From Microbacterium testaceum (GTDB taxonomy: Bacteria; Actinomycetota; Actinomycetes; Actinomycetales; Microbacteriaceae): a stretch of DNA of 64,000 bases. Shown here one piece after another: positions 16,504 to 26,236 of the stretch. The position numbers were made by a program, and so were the translations under genes. The stretch covers positions 2,914,001 to 2,978,000 of the forward strand of contig NZ_CP121699.1 of NCBI RefSeq assembly GCF_029761935.1, read 5' to 3'. Position 1 is the first letter of the stretch; every line of letters begins with the position of its first letter. The notes under the pieces are model-generated. The model worked only from the letters and a program-made list of their open reading frames with translations. It was not told the DNA's origin and did no database searches.

Positions 16504-18165
16504 TCAGTTCAGGTATTTCGCATACGCCGGCAGGGTGAGGAACGCGGGGAACTCCTCGCGCAGCGCCACCTCGCGGAACACCGCGGCGGCGTCGTCGAAG
16601 CGGTCGCCCTCGGAGCGCTGCACCTCGGCGAGCACGTCCGTCACGAGACCCTCGACGAAGTCGCGGGTGATCGCGACGCCCTCGGCCGTGGAGTGGTCCT
16701 GGTGGATCCACTGCCAGATCTGCGAGCGCGAGATCTCCGCGGTCGCGGCGTCTTCCATCAGGTCGTCGATCGCGACGGCGCCCAGGCCCCGCAGCCAGGC
16801 CTCGATGTAGCGGATCGCCACCGAGACGTTGCCCCGCACGCCCGCGGTGGTCACCGGCAGGCCGATGCGCACGTCGAGCAGGTCGGCGGGGTCGACCGCC
16901 ACCTCGCCGCGGGTGCGCCCGAGCTGGTTCGGCTCGTCGCCGAGCACCGCGTCGAACTCGGCGCGGGCCACCGGGATGAGGTCGGGGTGGGCCACCCACG
17001 TGCCGTCGAAGCCGTCGCCGGCCTCGCGCCGCTTGTCGGCGGCCACCTTCTCGAACGCGGCCTTGGTGACCTCGGGTCGCCGGCGGTTCGGAATGAACGC
17101 GCTCATGCCGCCGATCGCGTAGGCGCCGCGCTTGTGGCACGTCTGCACGAGCAGCTCGGTGTAGGCCCGCATGAACGGCACGGTCATCGTGACCTCGCTG
17201 CGGTCGGGGAGCACGAAGCGGGCGCCCCGGCCCCGGTAGGTCTTGATGATCGAGAAGATGTAGTCCCACCGGCCGGCGTTGAGCCCGGCGCAGTGGTCGC
17301 GCAGGGCGAAGAGGATCTCCTCCATCTCGAACGCCGCGGGCAGCGTCTCGATCAGCACGGTGGCGCGGATCGTGCCGTGGTCCAGGCCCAGGCGCTCCTC
17401 GGTGAACGAGAACACGTCGTCCCAGAGCCGTGCTTCTTCGGCCGACTCGATCTTCGGCAGGTAGAAGTACGGTCCCCGGCCCGCCGCGATCAGCGCGTGC
17501 GCGTTGTGGAAGACGTACAGCCCGTAGTCGATGAGAGAACCGGATGCCGGGAGCTCCCGCCCCGCGCGATCGATGAAGCTCACGTGCTTCTCGGGCAGGT
17601 GCCAGCCGCGCGGGCGCATCACGATCGTGGGGGTGCGCTCGGCGGTGACCTCGTAGCGCTTGCCCTCGGGGCTCGTGAACGACAGCTGTCCGCGGATCGC
17701 GTCGAACAGCGACAGCTGCCCGCCGATGACGTTGCTCCAGGTGGGGCTCGTGGCGTCCTCCTGGTCGGCGAGCCACACCCGCGCGCCGGAGTTCAGCGCG
17801 TTGATCGTCATCTTCGGGTCGGTGGGCCCGGTGATCTCGACGCGGCGGTCCTCCAGGCCCGGGCCGGCGCCCGCCACGCGCCACGACGGGTCGTCGCGGA
17901 TGTGCGCGGTTTCGGCGCGGAAGTGCGGGTCGTCGCCCGTGCCGATCTCGAAGCGGCGGCGCAGGCGCGCGGCGAGGCGGTCGTGCCGACGCCGGGCGAA
18001 GCGGTCGTGCAGCTCGGTGACGAAGGCGAGGGCCGCAGAGGTGAGGATCTCGCCGTCGCGCCCGTGCAGGGGCCGCTCGAGGCGCAGGTGCGGGGTGGAT
18101 GCCGGGGTGCTCGGCATCCGGGATTCTTCGGTCGTGGGCGGGGGAGAGGTGTCGATGAGGGTCAT
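16504..18165 (-). CDS. aceB: Malate synthase A
   Basis: 553 residues from the ATG at 18165 (MTLIDTSPPP). A longer frame to 18255 runs into a palindrome and was not used. Malate synthase A markers include ITGPTDPKMTINALNSGA, WLADQEDATSPTW, LPKIESAEEARLW, VLIETLPAAFEMEE and HQDHSTAEGV. It condenses glyoxylate with acetyl-CoA to malate in the cytosol, the second step of the glyoxylate shunt. It is downstream of aceA on the same strand, 136 bp away, and that gap holds palindromic element D (18202-18256). The pair serves growth on acetate or fatty acids. Confidence 0.95.
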   Translation of the reverse strand: MTLIDTSPPPTTEESRMPSTPASTPHLRLERPLHGRDGEILTSAALAFVTELHDRFARRRHDRLAARLRRRFEIGTGDDPHFRAETAHIRDDPSWRVAGAGPGLEDRRVEITGPTDPKMTINALNSGARVWLADQEDATSPTWSNVIGGQLSLFDAIRGQLSFTSPEGKRYEVTAERTPTIVMRPRGWHLPEKHVSFIDRAGRELPASGSLIDYGLYVFHNAHALIAAGRGPYFYLPKIESAEEARLWDDVFSFTEERLGLDHGTIRATVLIETLPAAFEMEEILFALRDHCAGLNAGRWDYIFSIIKTYRGRGARFVLPDRSEVTMTVPFMRAYTELLVQTCHKRGAYAIGGMSAFIPNRRRPEVTKAAFEKVAADKRREAGDGFDGTWVAHPDLIPVARAEFDAVLGDEPNQLGRTRGEVAVDPADLLDVRIGLPVTTAGVRGNVSVAIRYIEAWLRGLGAVAIDDLMEDAATAEISRSQIWQWIHQDHSTAEGVAITRDFVEGLVTDVLAEVQRSEGDRFDDAAAVFREVALREEFPAFLTLPAYAKYLN

Positions 18166-18201
18166 GGTCGTGACTTTCTGTGGCGCGTCCGCTTCTCGGA
18201 C

Positions 18202-18256
18202 CATGTCCCGTAAATGGCGGCCTGGGGATGGCCCAGGCAGCCGAAAGTGGGACATG
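18202..18256. repeat. Palindromic element D (family 3), between aceA and aceB
   Basis: Outer arms CATGTCCC (18202-18209) / GGGACATG (18249-18256), a mismatched internal segment, then GCCTGG (18220-18225) / CCAGGC (18233-18238). The architecture (outer stem, bulge, inner stem, short loop) resembles the other palindromes here, but the sequence is different. A direct repeat AAAGTGGGAC follows (18244-18253 and 18265-18274). Confidence 0.7.
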
Positions 18257-18301
18257 TTCTGCGAAAAGTGGGACGAGGGGAGGGCGGGAGCGGGCGAGGG
18301 C

Positions 18302-19618
18302 TCAGTGGAACTGGGCGGTCTCGGTGGAGCCGGCCAGGGCGAGGGTGGCGCTGTCGGGGTTGAGCGCGGTGGAGACGACGTCGAAGTAGCCGGTGCCCGC
18401 TTCGCGCTGGTGGCGCGTGGCGGTGTACCCGTGGGCTTCGGCGGCGAACTCGGCCTCCTGCAGCTCGACGTACGCGCTCATGGCGCGCTCGGCGTAGCCG
18501 CGGGCGAGGTCGAACATCGAGTGGTTCACGGCGTGGAAACCGGCCAGCGTGATGAACTGGAAGGCGTAGCCGAGGGCGGCCAGGTCGGCCTGGAACGTGG
18601 CGATCTGCTCGTCGTCGAGGTGGCGCTTCCAGTTGAAGCTCGGCGAGCAGTTGTAGGCGAGCTTCTTGCCCGGGTAGCGGGCGTGGATCGCCTCGGCGAA
18701 GGCGCGGGCGAGTTCGATGTCGGGCTCGCCGGTCTCCACCCACAGCAGGTCGGCGTAGGGGGCGAAGGCCAGGCCGCGCGCGATGACCGAGTCGAGCCCC
18801 GGTCGCACGCGGTAGAAGCCCTCGGCCGTGCGCTCGCCGGTGAGGAACTCGGCATCCCGCGGGTCGACGTCGCTGGTGAGCAGGTCGGCGGCCAGCGCGT
18901 CGGTGCGGGCGATGATGACCGTCGGCACCCCCGCGACGTCGGCGGCGAGGCGGGCGGCGTTGAGCGTGCGGATGTGCTGCTGGATCGGCACGAGCACCTT
19001 GCCGCCGAGGTGTCCGCACTTCTTCTCGCTGGCGAGCTGGTCCTCCCAGTGGATGCCGGCCGCCCCCGCCGCGATCAGCGACTGCGCGAGCTCGTAGGCG
19101 TTCAGGGGACCGCCGAAGCCGGCCTCGGCGTCGGCGACGATGGGGGCGAGCCAGTCCTGCGTGATCTCTCCCTCGGCGCGCTCGATCTGGTCCTGCCGGA
19201 GCAGCGCGTTGTTGATGCGACGCACCACGGCGGGAACGCTGTTGGCGGGGTACAGGCTCTGGTCGGGGTAGGTCTGGCCCGCGAGGTTGCCGTCGGCGGC
19301 GACCTGCCAGCCGCTGAGGTAGACGGCCTTGAGTCCGGCGCGCACCTGCTGCACGGCCTGGCCGCCGGTGTAGGCACCGAGGGCGCGGACGTAGTCCTCG
19401 GTGTGGAGGAGGTTCCAGAGGTTCTCGGCTCCGCGGCGGGCGAGGGTGGATTCCTCGCGGACGCTGCCGCGGAGACGGACGACGTCCTCGGCCGAGTACG
19501 TGCGCTCGATGCCGTCCCAGCGGGGGTCGTTCTCCCACGAGGCGCGGATCTCATCGGCGGTCTCGGTCTGGTCGCCGGGGCGCAGGGGCTGCTGGGCGGG
19601 GGTGGCCTGGATCGTCAT
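18302..19618 (-). CDS. aceA: Isocitrate lyase
   Basis: 438 residues from the ATG at 19618, chosen because AAGGAGG lies just upstream on the minus strand. The catalytic segment [13 protein letters not shown] (about residue 200) contains the KKCGH motif whose cysteine is the general acid. [31 protein letters not shown] and [10 protein letters not shown] are also typical. It splits isocitrate into glyoxylate and succinate. It is followed by aceB on the same strand. A divergent ScfR/RamB-like regulator gene lies 130 bp upstream, and a near-perfect 18-bp palindrome (19707-19724) lies in the shared promoter region. Confidence 0.97.
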   Translation of the reverse strand: MTIQATPAQQPLRPGDQTETADEIRASWENDPRWDGIERTYSAEDVVRLRGSVREESTLARRGAENLWNLLHTEDYVRALGAYTGGQAVQQVRAGLKAVYLSGWQVAADGNLAGQTYPDQSLYPANSVPAVVRRINNALLRQDQIERAEGEITQDWLAPIVADAEAGFGGPLNAYELAQSLIAAGAAGIHWEDQLASEKKCGHLGGKVLVPIQQHIRTLNAARLAADVAGVPTVIIARTDALAADLLTSDVDPRDAEFLTGERTAEGFYRVRPGLDSVIARGLAFAPYADLLWVETGEPDIELARAFAEAIHARYPGKKLAYNCSPSFNWKRHLDDEQIATFQADLAALGYAFQFITLAGFHAVNHSMFDLARGYAERAMSAYVELQEAEFAAEAHGYTATRHQREAGTGYFDVVSTALNPDSATLALAGSTETAQFH

Positions 19619-19706
19619 GTCGTCCTCCTTCGGGTGGCGGGGCGTCGGTGCCCCGTGGAGACCACTGTCCGCGAAGATCCACCCGCTCGAACGGGATTTC
19701 CCAAGT

Positions 19707-19724
19707 GAAGATCGACCGATCTTC
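19707..19724. promoter_or_regulatory. Candidate operator between aceA and its regulator
   Basis: GAAGATCG-AC-CGATCTTC is an 18-bp palindrome with one mismatched pair. It lies 24 bp before the regulator start and 89 bp before the aceA start, where autoregulation and aceA control could both be exerted. A GAAGATC half-site also lies upstream near 19672. Confidence 0.5.
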
Positions 19725-19747
19725 CGTTCTCGTGAGATCCTCCCGGT

Positions 19748-21226
19748 ATGGACACCGGCGTCTCCCTGCCCTCGGCATCCCTCCCGCTCGACCATGAGGA
19801 GGTGGACACCCTCACCATCGGTCGGCGCATCCGTCAGCTGCGCACCGCGCGCGGCCTGACCCTCGACGACCTCGCCGCCGCGGTGGGGCGCGCGCCGAGT
19901 CAGATGTCGATGATCGAGAACGGCCGTCGCGAGGCGAAGCTCACGCTGCTGCAGGCGATCGCGCGGGCCCTCGGGTGCACGCTCGATCAGATCCTGGATG
20001 CCGAGCCCCTCGACGAGCGCGCGGCGCTCGAGATCTCGGTCGAGCGCGCGATGCGCGGGCAGACGTTCCAGGCGCTCGGCATCGCGCCGTTCCGTGTGGG
20101 TCGGTCGGTGCCCGACGAGGTGCTGTCGGCGATGCTCGCGCTGCAGGGCGAGATCGAGCGCCTCCGCGAAGAGCGCTCAGCGACCCCCGAAGAGGCGCGG
20201 CGGGCCAACGTGGCGCTGCGCCGGCTCATGCGCACGCAGGACAACCACTTCCCCGACCTCGAGCGCACGGCATCCGAAATCCTGACCGCGATCGAGCACC
20301 CCGGCGGTCCGCTCACCCAGCGCGGGGCGAGCGACATCGCCGCGCACGTCGGCTTCACGCTGCACTACGTGCCCGATCTGCCCTCGTCGACGCGGAGCAT
20401 CGCCGACGTGAAGAACGGCCGGCTGTACCTGTCGACCAAGGTCGCGAAGGGCGACCCGCGCGCGGCGGTGCTGCAGGCGCTGTCGAGCCGCATGCTCGGC
20501 CACGGCGAGCCGACGAGCTACGACGAGTTCCTTCGGCAGCGGGTCGAGACGAACTACCTCACCGGCGCCCTGCTCATGCCCGAGGCGCACGTCGTGCCGG
20601 CGCTCCGCGAGGCCAAGGAGCGGCGCACGATCAGCATCGAAGACCTGCGCGACGCCTACTCGGTGTCGTACGAGACCGCCGCGCACCGCTTCACGAATCT
20701 GGCGACCGTGCACCTCGGCATCCCGGTGCACTTCTTGAAGGTGCACGAGTCGGGCACCATCACGAAGGCTTACGAGAACGACGACGTGAACTTCCCCACC
20801 GACCGCCTCGGCTCGATCGAGGGGCAGATGTGCTGTCGGCGCTGGACGAGCCGCGTGGTCTTCGACGAAGACGACCTCTTCAACCCGTACTACCAGTACA
20901 CCGACACCGGCAACGGCACCTACTGGTGCACCGCGCGCGTGGAGCAGTCGAGCGAGGGCGCGCACTCGGTGAGCGTGGGCGTGCGCTTCGACGACACGAA
21001 GTGGTTCCGCGGTCGCGACACCCCCAACCGTGCGATCTCGCGTCACGCGGTCGAGGCGTGCTGCCGTCGGGCGCCCGCTTCGCTCGAGAACGCGTGGCGC
21101 GGTCAGGCGTGGCCCAACGTGCGCACGCCGCGCACCCTGCTGGCGACCCTGCCGACCGGGGCGTTCCCGGGCGTGGACACGACCGAGATGTACGAGTTCC
21201 TGGAGGCGCACGCCCCGCGCGAGTAA
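19748..21226 (+). CDS. XRE-type ScfR/RamB-like transcriptional regulator
   Basis: 492 residues. An N-terminal XRE helix-turn-helix ([20 protein letters not shown], then [14 protein letters not shown], about residues 22-60) precedes an IrrE/ImmA-like region (about 290-320) and a C-terminal cysteine-bearing DUF2083-type domain ([30 protein letters not shown]). This is the layout of short-chain fatty acyl-CoA regulators such as RamB and RamA-network proteins, which control acetate and glyoxylate genes in Corynebacterium and Mycobacterium. Its divergent position beside aceA fits. The IrrE-like part lacks an evident HExxH, so it is probably a sensor and not a protease. Confidence 0.85.
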   Translation: MDTGVSLPSASLPLDHEEVDTLTIGRRIRQLRTARGLTLDDLAAAVGRAPSQMSMIENGRREAKLTLLQAIARALGCTLDQILDAEPLDERAALEISVERAMRGQTFQALGIAPFRVGRSVPDEVLSAMLALQGEIERLREERSATPEEARRANVALRRLMRTQDNHFPDLERTASEILTAIEHPGGPLTQRGASDIAAHVGFTLHYVPDLPSSTRSIADVKNGRLYLSTKVAKGDPRAAVLQALSSRMLGHGEPTSYDEFLRQRVETNYLTGALLMPEAHVVPALREAKERRTISIEDLRDAYSVSYETAAHRFTNLATVHLGIPVHFLKVHESGTITKAYENDDVNFPTDRLGSIEGQMCCRRWTSRVVFDEDDLFNPYYQYTDTGNGTYWCTARVEQSSEGAHSVSVGVRFDDTKWFRGRDTPNRAISRHAVEACCRRAPASLENAWRGQAWPNVRTPRTLLATLPTGAFPGVDTTEMYEFLEAHAPRE

Positions 21227-21371
21227 GGCGGCGCGGCATCCGGGGCGCAACGGCGGGGGGATTCGGCGGCGCGCCGTGTGTGGGCCGATTATGCCCGGCG
21301 TGTCGGTATTCGCCCCGCGGTTGTGCTCGCGTGGGTCGGGTCAGGCATCACAGCCGAACGGGACCCTCCCC

Positions 21372-21995
21372 TCACACGGCGTTCCACCGCAGCCGCGGTG
21401 CGCCGAGTCCCGACCGCAGGACGGCCGCATCGGCCACCGGGAACGTCGTGACGATGAGCCCGTCGACCGCGTAGGCGAGAGCGGTGGTCCCGTCGGGGAG
21501 CGCGTCGCCGAGGGCGATGCGGGTCGAGCGGCCCTCGACGGACTCGTCGATCGCGTCGGGGCGGGAGAGGAGGGATGCCGCGGCCACGGTGACCCGAGAG
21601 AGCAGGGTGCCCGACCCGGCCCAGGGTGAGAACGCCCCGCGGGAGAGACCGCAGGCGAGGGCGAGGTCGTCGGTGAGCCACCGCTCGCGCTTCAGGCCGT
21701 ACGGGGTGGGGGTGGTCGAGAGCAGATAGCCGTAGACGTGCAGGACCCCGGCGTTGCCCACCGGCCAGGCGGCCTCGAGCCCGGCCCGCGCGTGCAGCTC
21801 GTCGAACAGGGGGCGGGGGAGTACCGCCGCCCCGACGTTCTCGTCGATCACGCTCGAGCGGCCCCACCGGGCGAAGCGTCCGGCGGCGGCGTCGTCGGCG
21901 AGGGATGCCGACAGCCAGGGGAGCGACGAGATCGCGGCCGCGGGGTCGGTGGCCGCGAGGTGTGCGGCGGCGTCGAGGGCATCGAGGGGGTGCAC
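21372..21995 (-). CDS. Conserved hypothetical protein
   Basis: 207 residues from a GTG at 21995; family not recognised. Ala/Leu-rich, soluble-looking, with no signal peptide or clear motif. Distinct blocks are WGRSSVIDENVGAAVLPRPL, VGNAGVLHVYGYLLST and TPYGLKRERWLTDDLALACG. The GTG is preceded by TAGCGT (plus-strand 22002-22007) with 6 nt between, so a leaderless transcript is likely and the start is well supported. It converges with the ScfR-like gene and is divergent from the phosphonate-importer operon. No functional link to either neighbour is evident. Confidence 0.6.
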   Translation of the reverse strand: MHPLDALDAAAHLAATDPAAAISSLPWLSASLADDAAAGRFARWGRSSVIDENVGAAVLPRPLFDELHARAGLEAAWPVGNAGVLHVYGYLLSTTPTPYGLKRERWLTDDLALACGLSRGAFSPWAGSGTLLSRVTVAAASLLSRPDAIDESVEGRSTRIALGDALPDGTTALAYAVDGLIVTTFPVADAAVLRSGLGAPRLRWNAV

Positions 21996-22001
21996 CGCTC
22001 C

Positions 22002-22007
22002 ACGCTA
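22002..22007 (-). promoter_or_regulatory. Leaderless -10 (TAGCGT, minus strand)
   Basis: TAGCGT on the minus strand lies 6 nt before the GTG at 21995. Confidence 0.55.
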
Positions 22008-22056
22008 AGCCGGTCGCGACGGCACACAGGGAGCGTTCATCCAGCGTTTACACGAC

Positions 22057-22104
22057 GTGGACATTGCGTCCACATTCAACGTGCACCATGGACGCAACGT
22101 CCAC
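22057..22104. promoter_or_regulatory. Twin TGGAC-N5-GTCCA dyads before the phosphonate-importer operon
   Basis: GTGGAC-N5-GTCCAC (22057-22073) and TGGAC-N5-GTCCA (22089-22103) have the same half-sites and spacer length, with centres 31 bp apart (about three helical turns). They lie directly upstream of the HAD gene that opens the operon. They are good candidates for operators of the RpiR-type regulator encoded at the operon's end. Confidence 0.6.
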
Positions 22105-22119
22105 GACAGGAGTTCCCCC

Positions 22120-22806
22120 GTGCCCCGCCCCGTCCTCATCTTCGACTTCGACGGTACCGTCGCGATCGGCGACGGCCCCCTGCTGGCCTACGCCCGCGCG
22201 GTCGCCGTTCACACGGCATCCGTCGACGCCTTCGTCTCGGCCGTCTCGGCCCACCTCGCCGCCCCGACCGCCGACGTCATCGACGGGTACGACGCCGTCC
22301 GCCGCCTCGCCCTCGACGCCGGGGTCGACGACGACGACCTGGCCGCCGCGTACACCCTCAGCCGCACGCAGCTCGGCAGCGCCGACGCGCCGGTGTCGAC
22401 CGCCGCGGGGCTGGCGGAGTTCCTGGCGCAGGTGGATGCCGAGCGCCTCCTCGTCACGAACGCTCCCGCCACCCGCCTCGACGACGCGCTGGCCGCGATG
22501 GGGCTCGACGGCCTGTTCGACCGCGTGGTCACCGACGCCGCCAAGCCCGCCGGACTCGACGCCCTGCTCGACAGCCTCGGCGAGGGCGTGCCGGTGCTCA
22601 CGGTCGGCGACGTCTGGCGCAACGACCTCGCCCCCGCCCACGCCCGTGGTCTCGACACCGCGCTCGTCGGCGGATACGTCGACGCCGACGCCGCCCCCAC
22701 CTTCCGCGCCGACACCCTCGACGAGCTGCTGCCCGCGCTCGCCGCGTGGGTCGACGCCGCCCACGTCGACGCTCCCCCCGCCGCACACCTCCCGTCCCAC
22801 ACCTGA
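22120..22806 (+). CDS. HAD-superfamily hydrolase
   Basis: 228 residues from the GTG at 22120, preceded by AGGAG. An in-frame extension to 22057 overlaps the dyad operators and was not used. The HAD motifs are ILIFDFDGTVAIGDG-like (IFDFDGTVA, residues about 7-15, with both catalytic aspartates), LVTNAPATR (motif II), a lysine in DAAKPAGL, and TVGDVWRNDLAPA (motif IV). It probably removes phosphate or a phosphonate-derived group from a small cytosolic metabolite. As first gene of the phosphonate-type ABC operon it may process the imported compound. That link is contextual. Confidence 0.82.
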   Translation: MPRPVLIFDFDGTVAIGDGPLLAYARAVAVHTASVDAFVSAVSAHLAAPTADVIDGYDAVRRLALDAGVDDDDLAAAYTLSRTQLGSADAPVSTAAGLAEFLAQVDAERLLVTNAPATRLDDALAAMGLDGLFDRVVTDAAKPAGLDALLDSLGEGVPVLTVGDVWRNDLAPAHARGLDTALVGGYVDADAAPTFRADTLDELLPALAAWVDAAHVDAPPAAHLPSHT

Positions 22807-22831
22807 ATCCCACCCGAACCGCAGAGGAATC

Positions 22832-23809
22832 ATGAACACTCGTCGCTCCCGTCTCGTCGCGGCCTTCGCCACCGCCGCTCTCGCCTCGATCGCCCTGGCC
22901 GGCTGCTCCGGTGCCGCCGGCGCCGACTCGGCCGCCCCCGCCGCCGACCCGAGCTCTCTCGTGCTCGCGCTGGTTCCTTCGCAGGACCAGGCCAACCTCG
23001 TCGACACCGCGAAGCCCCTCACCGACATGCTCACCGAGAAGCTCGGCATCCCGGTCACGGGCGTCGTCTCGAAGGACTACCAGGCCGCCGTCGAGGCGAT
23101 GGGTGCGGGTCAGGCGCAGATCGGATTCCTGCCGTCGCTGCAGCTGTGGCAGGCGAACGACCGCTACGGCGCCTCGGTCGTGCTGCAGACCGAGCGCAAC
23201 GGCAACATCACCTACCCGGGGCAGTTCATGACGAACGACCCCGACAAGTACTGCTCGACGCCCGTCGTCGAGCGCGACGGCATGAGCTTCTGCAACGGCG
23301 CCGACGCGCTGAAGGGCCCGGCCGGACTCGACTCGATCACCAAGATCGCCGGTGCCAAGGTCGCCGTGCTCGGACCCGGCTCGCCCGCGGGGTACATCTA
23401 CCCGATGCTCGCGCTGAAGGAGGCCGGCGTCGACATCGACAGCGGCTTCCAGAAGGTGCCGGTCACGGCCAACGACGCGTCCGTCCTGGCGGTCTACAAC
23501 GGCGACGCCGAGGTCGGCTTCAGCTTCTGGGACGCCCGCACGCTCGTGAAGAAGGACAAGCCCGACGTGGGCCAGAAGGTCGTCGTGTTCGGCCTGACCA
23601 ACGAGATCCCCAACGACGGTGTGGCCGTCTCGAAGGATCTGTCGCCCGAGCTGCAGAAGAAGATCTCGACGGCGCTCGCCGACTACTCCGCGACCGACGA
23701 GGGCTCCGCCGCTCTGAAGGCCGTCTACTCGATCACCAAGCTCGCCCCGGCCGACCCGTCGTCGCTCGACGTCGTCGCGCGCGCCGCCCAGCAGCTCGGA
23801 CTCCAGTGA
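22832..23809 (+). CDS. Phosphonate/phosphite-type ABC substrate-binding lipoprotein
   Basis: 325 residues. A lipoprotein signal peptide ([13 protein letters not shown], lipobox LAGC, Cys about residue 27) precedes a PhnD-like binding domain: [35 protein letters not shown] (split across two strands) and [24 protein letters not shown]. PhnD-type proteins bind phosphonates, phosphite or hypophosphite outside the membrane; the ligand is not certain here. The start follows AGAGGA by about 6 nt. The ATPase gene starts inside its stop codon (GTGA at 23806-23809). Confidence 0.87.
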   Translation: MNTRRSRLVAAFATAALASIALAGCSGAAGADSAAPAADPSSLVLALVPSQDQANLVDTAKPLTDMLTEKLGIPVTGVVSKDYQAAVEAMGAGQAQIGFLPSLQLWQANDRYGASVVLQTERNGNITYPGQFMTNDPDKYCSTPVVERDGMSFCNGADALKGPAGLDSITKIAGAKVAVLGPGSPAGYIYPMLALKEAGVDIDSGFQKVPVTANDASVLAVYNGDAEVGFSFWDARTLVKKDKPDVGQKVVVFGLTNEIPNDGVAVSKDLSPELQKKISTALADYSATDEGSAALKAVYSITKLAPADPSSLDVVARAAQQLGLQ

Positions 23810-24624
23810 CGACCGGATCGCTCCCCCCGGGCGTCGAGGCTCTCGCCTCGGCGCCCTGGGGCATCCGTCTCGACGGGATCTCGGTGCGCTACCCCAACGG
23901 CACGGTGGGACTGAAGAACGTCACCCTCGACATCGCGCCCGGCGAGCTCGTCGCCGTGGTGGGACTGTCGGGCTCGGGTAAGTCGACCCTCATCCGCACC
24001 ATCAACGGTCTGGTGCCCGCGACCTCCGGTGTCGTCGAGGTCGGCGGCCGTCGCGTCGACAACGCCTCGGGGCGTCGCCTGCGCGAACTCCGCGGGCACA
24101 TCGGCATGGTGTTCCAGAGTTTCAACCTCGCCGGTCGCACCACGGTCCTCAACAACGTGCTGGTCGGTCGCCTCGCGCACACCCCGCTCTGGCGCACGCT
24201 GTTCGGTGCGTACCGTGACGCGGATCGCCGGCTCGCCTTCGAGGCGCTCGACCGGGTCGGGTTGCTGCCGAAGGTCTGGGACCGCGCATCGGCGCTCTCG
24301 GGAGGCCAGCAGCAGCGCGTCGCGATCGCCCGCGCGCTCACGCAGCAGCCGCGTATCGTCCTGGCCGACGAGCCGGTGGCGAGCCTCGACCCGCCGACGG
24401 CCCGCGGGGTGATGGACGACCTGCGCCGCATCAACGTCGACCTCGGCATCACCGTGCTGGTCAACCTGCACCTGCTGGATCTCGCCCGCGAGTACGGCAC
24501 GCGCATGATCGGCATGCGCGCCGGAGAGGTCGTGTACGACGGCCCCGCGGCATCCGCCACCGATGCCGATTTCGCGCAGATCTACGGACGCTCGGTGACC
24601 GCGGCCGACAGGCTCGAGCGATGA
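23806..24624 (+). CDS. phnC: Phosphonate-type ABC transporter ATPase
   Basis: 272 residues from the GTG at 23806. Walker A is [10 protein letters not shown]-loop MVFQSFNL, signature [15 protein letters not shown] and Walker [13 protein letters not shown], all intact. PhnC-like features include the insertion [16 protein letters not shown] between Q-loop and signature. It powers import through the two PhnE-like permeases that follow. Starts and stops overlap by 4 nt on both sides, so the stoichiometry is likely set by translational coupling. Confidence 0.92.
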   Translation: MTTGSLPPGVEALASAPWGIRLDGISVRYPNGTVGLKNVTLDIAPGELVAVVGLSGSGKSTLIRTINGLVPATSGVVEVGGRRVDNASGRRLRELRGHIGMVFQSFNLAGRTTVLNNVLVGRLAHTPLWRTLFGAYRDADRRLAFEALDRVGLLPKVWDRASALSGGQQQRVAIARALTQQPRIVLADEPVASLDPPTARGVMDDLRRINVDLGITVLVNLHLLDLAREYGTRMIGMRAGEVVYDGPAASATDADFAQIYGRSVTAADRLER

Positions 24625-25415
24625 CCGTGCTCACCGTTCCGCCTCGTCCGAAGGGGCGATGGATGCCGTGGACCGCCGCGGGTGTCGTCGTCGCGGTGAC
24701 CGTGTTCATGTGCCTGCCGGTGGTCGGGGTGGGCCTCGACGTCGGTGCGATCGCGCGCAACTGGCAGCAGGGCGCGCTGCGGGTGGGCGAACTTCTCACC
24801 CCGGACTGGTCGTTCTTCCCGCGCACGGTCGGCCCGATCCTCGAGACGCTGCAGATGGCGGTCATCGGCACCGCGGTCGGGGCGGCGATCTCTCTGCCGG
24901 TGAGCTTCTGGGCGGCTCGGCCGACGAACCCGTTCGCTCCGACGCGGGCGCTGGTGCGCGGCATCCTGAACGTGATCCGCGCCGTGCCCGAGCTCGTCTA
25001 CGCGGCGGTCCTCGTCGCGATGGTCGGGGTGGGCGCCCTCCCCGGCATCCTGGCGCTCGTGCTGTTCAACGTCGGCATCATCGTCAAGCTCGTGTCGGAG
25101 TCGATCGACGCCACCGACGCCGGCCCCCTCGAGGCCGGCCGCGCCGCCGGGGCGACCCAGACGCAGATCAACCGCGCGATCGCTCTGCCCGACACCTGGC
25201 CCGCGTTCGTGTCGCAGACGCTGTACGTGTTCGAGCTCAACGTCCGCGCCTCGACCGTGCTCGGCCTCGTGGGGGCCGGCGGCATCGGTCTGCTGATCGA
25301 CGCCGTGCGCACCTTCTACCGCTACGACCAGCTGTCGCTCGTCATCGTCGAGATCCTCGTGATCGTCGTCGTGCTCGACACCGTCAGCGACGCGATCCGC
25401 CGGAGACTCGTATGA
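24621..25415 (+). CDS. phnE: Phosphonate-type ABC permease (first PhnE)
   Basis: 264 residues with about six membrane segments. The coupling loop [20 protein letters not shown] followed by LPDTWPAF is the EAA motif that contacts the ATPase. [18 protein letters not shown] [14 protein letters not shown] and [17 protein letters not shown] are PhnE hallmarks. It forms half of the membrane channel; the second, different half is encoded next. It overlaps both neighbours by 4 nt. Confidence 0.9.
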   Translation: MTVLTVPPRPKGRWMPWTAAGVVVAVTVFMCLPVVGVGLDVGAIARNWQQGALRVGELLTPDWSFFPRTVGPILETLQMAVIGTAVGAAISLPVSFWAARPTNPFAPTRALVRGILNVIRAVPELVYAAVLVAMVGVGALPGILALVLFNVGIIVKLVSESIDATDAGPLEAGRAAGATQTQINRAIALPDTWPAFVSQTLYVFELNVRASTVLGLVGAGGIGLLIDAVRTFYRYDQLSLVIVEILVIVVVLDTVSDAIRRRLV

Positions 25416-26236
25416 CCGCCCTCGCCCCCTCGCGGCCCGCGAGCCTCGCGCTGCCGCCGCGCCGTCGAAAGCCCCTGCGCACCCTGTCGTGGGTCGTCGT
25501 CACGGTCGTTGTGATCGCCGCCTTCTGGTCGGCCGACATCACGTGGTCGCGCCTGGGCGAGCTCCCCGCCGAGATCGTGCGGTACCTCGGGCTGATGTTC
25601 CTCTCGCCCGCGTGGGAGAAGCTGCCCGAGGCGCTCTGGCAGACCTGGCGCAGCGTCGAGATGGCGTGGATCGGCACCGTGCTCGGCATCCTGATCGCGA
25701 CCCCGCTCTCGCTCGTCTCCGCGCGCGGCTTCGGCCCGGCGCCCGTGCGGGTCGCGCTGCGCTTCGTCTTCTCGCTGGTGCGAGCCGTGCCCGAGCTGGT
25801 CTTCGCGATCATCATCCTCTCGGTCACCGGTCTGACCCCGCTGACCGGGGCGCTCGCTCTCGCGATCGGGGGGATCGGCACCCTCGGCAAGTGGGGCTAC
25901 GAGGCGGTCGAGAACGTCGCCCCCGGCCCCATCGAGGCCGCGCGGGCGGCGGGCGGCTCGACCGCCCAGGTGCTGCGCTGGGGAGTGTGGCCCCAGGCCT
26001 CGCCGACGTTCCTGTCGTTCTGGCTGTACCGCTTCGAGATCAACGTGCGCGCCTCGGCCGTGCTCGGCCTGATCGGCGTCGGCGGGATCGGCGACATGCT
26101 CACCTCGTACACCCAGTACCGTGAGTGGGCGACGGTCGGCATGCTGTTGATCGTCGTGGTCGTCGTCACCGTCGCGATCGACGCGGTCTCGGGCCGCATC
26201 CGCCGCCGCATCATGGAGGGCCCGCGTGTCCGCTGA
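25412..26236 (+). CDS. phnE: Phosphonate-type ABC permease (second PhnE)
   Basis: 274 residues from the ATG at 25412. Same family as the preceding permease (LVRAVPELVFAIIILS, APGPIEAARAAGGSTAQVLR as the EAA loop, NVRASAVLGLIGVGGIGDM) but clearly diverged, so the channel is probably a heterodimer. The N-terminus has a longer basic stretch (PPRRRKPLRT) before the first membrane helix. The RpiR-type regulator gene begins 11 nt before its stop. Confidence 0.9.
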   Translation: MTALAPSRPASLALPPRRRKPLRTLSWVVVTVVVIAAFWSADITWSRLGELPAEIVRYLGLMFLSPAWEKLPEALWQTWRSVEMAWIGTVLGILIATPLSLVSARGFGPAPVRVALRFVFSLVRAVPELVFAIIILSVTGLTPLTGALALAIGGIGTLGKWGYEAVENVAPGPIEAARAAGGSTAQVLRWGVWPQASPTFLSFWLYRFEINVRASAVLGLIGVGGIGDMLTSYTQYREWATVGMLLIVVVVVTVAIDAVSGRIRRRIMEGPRVR

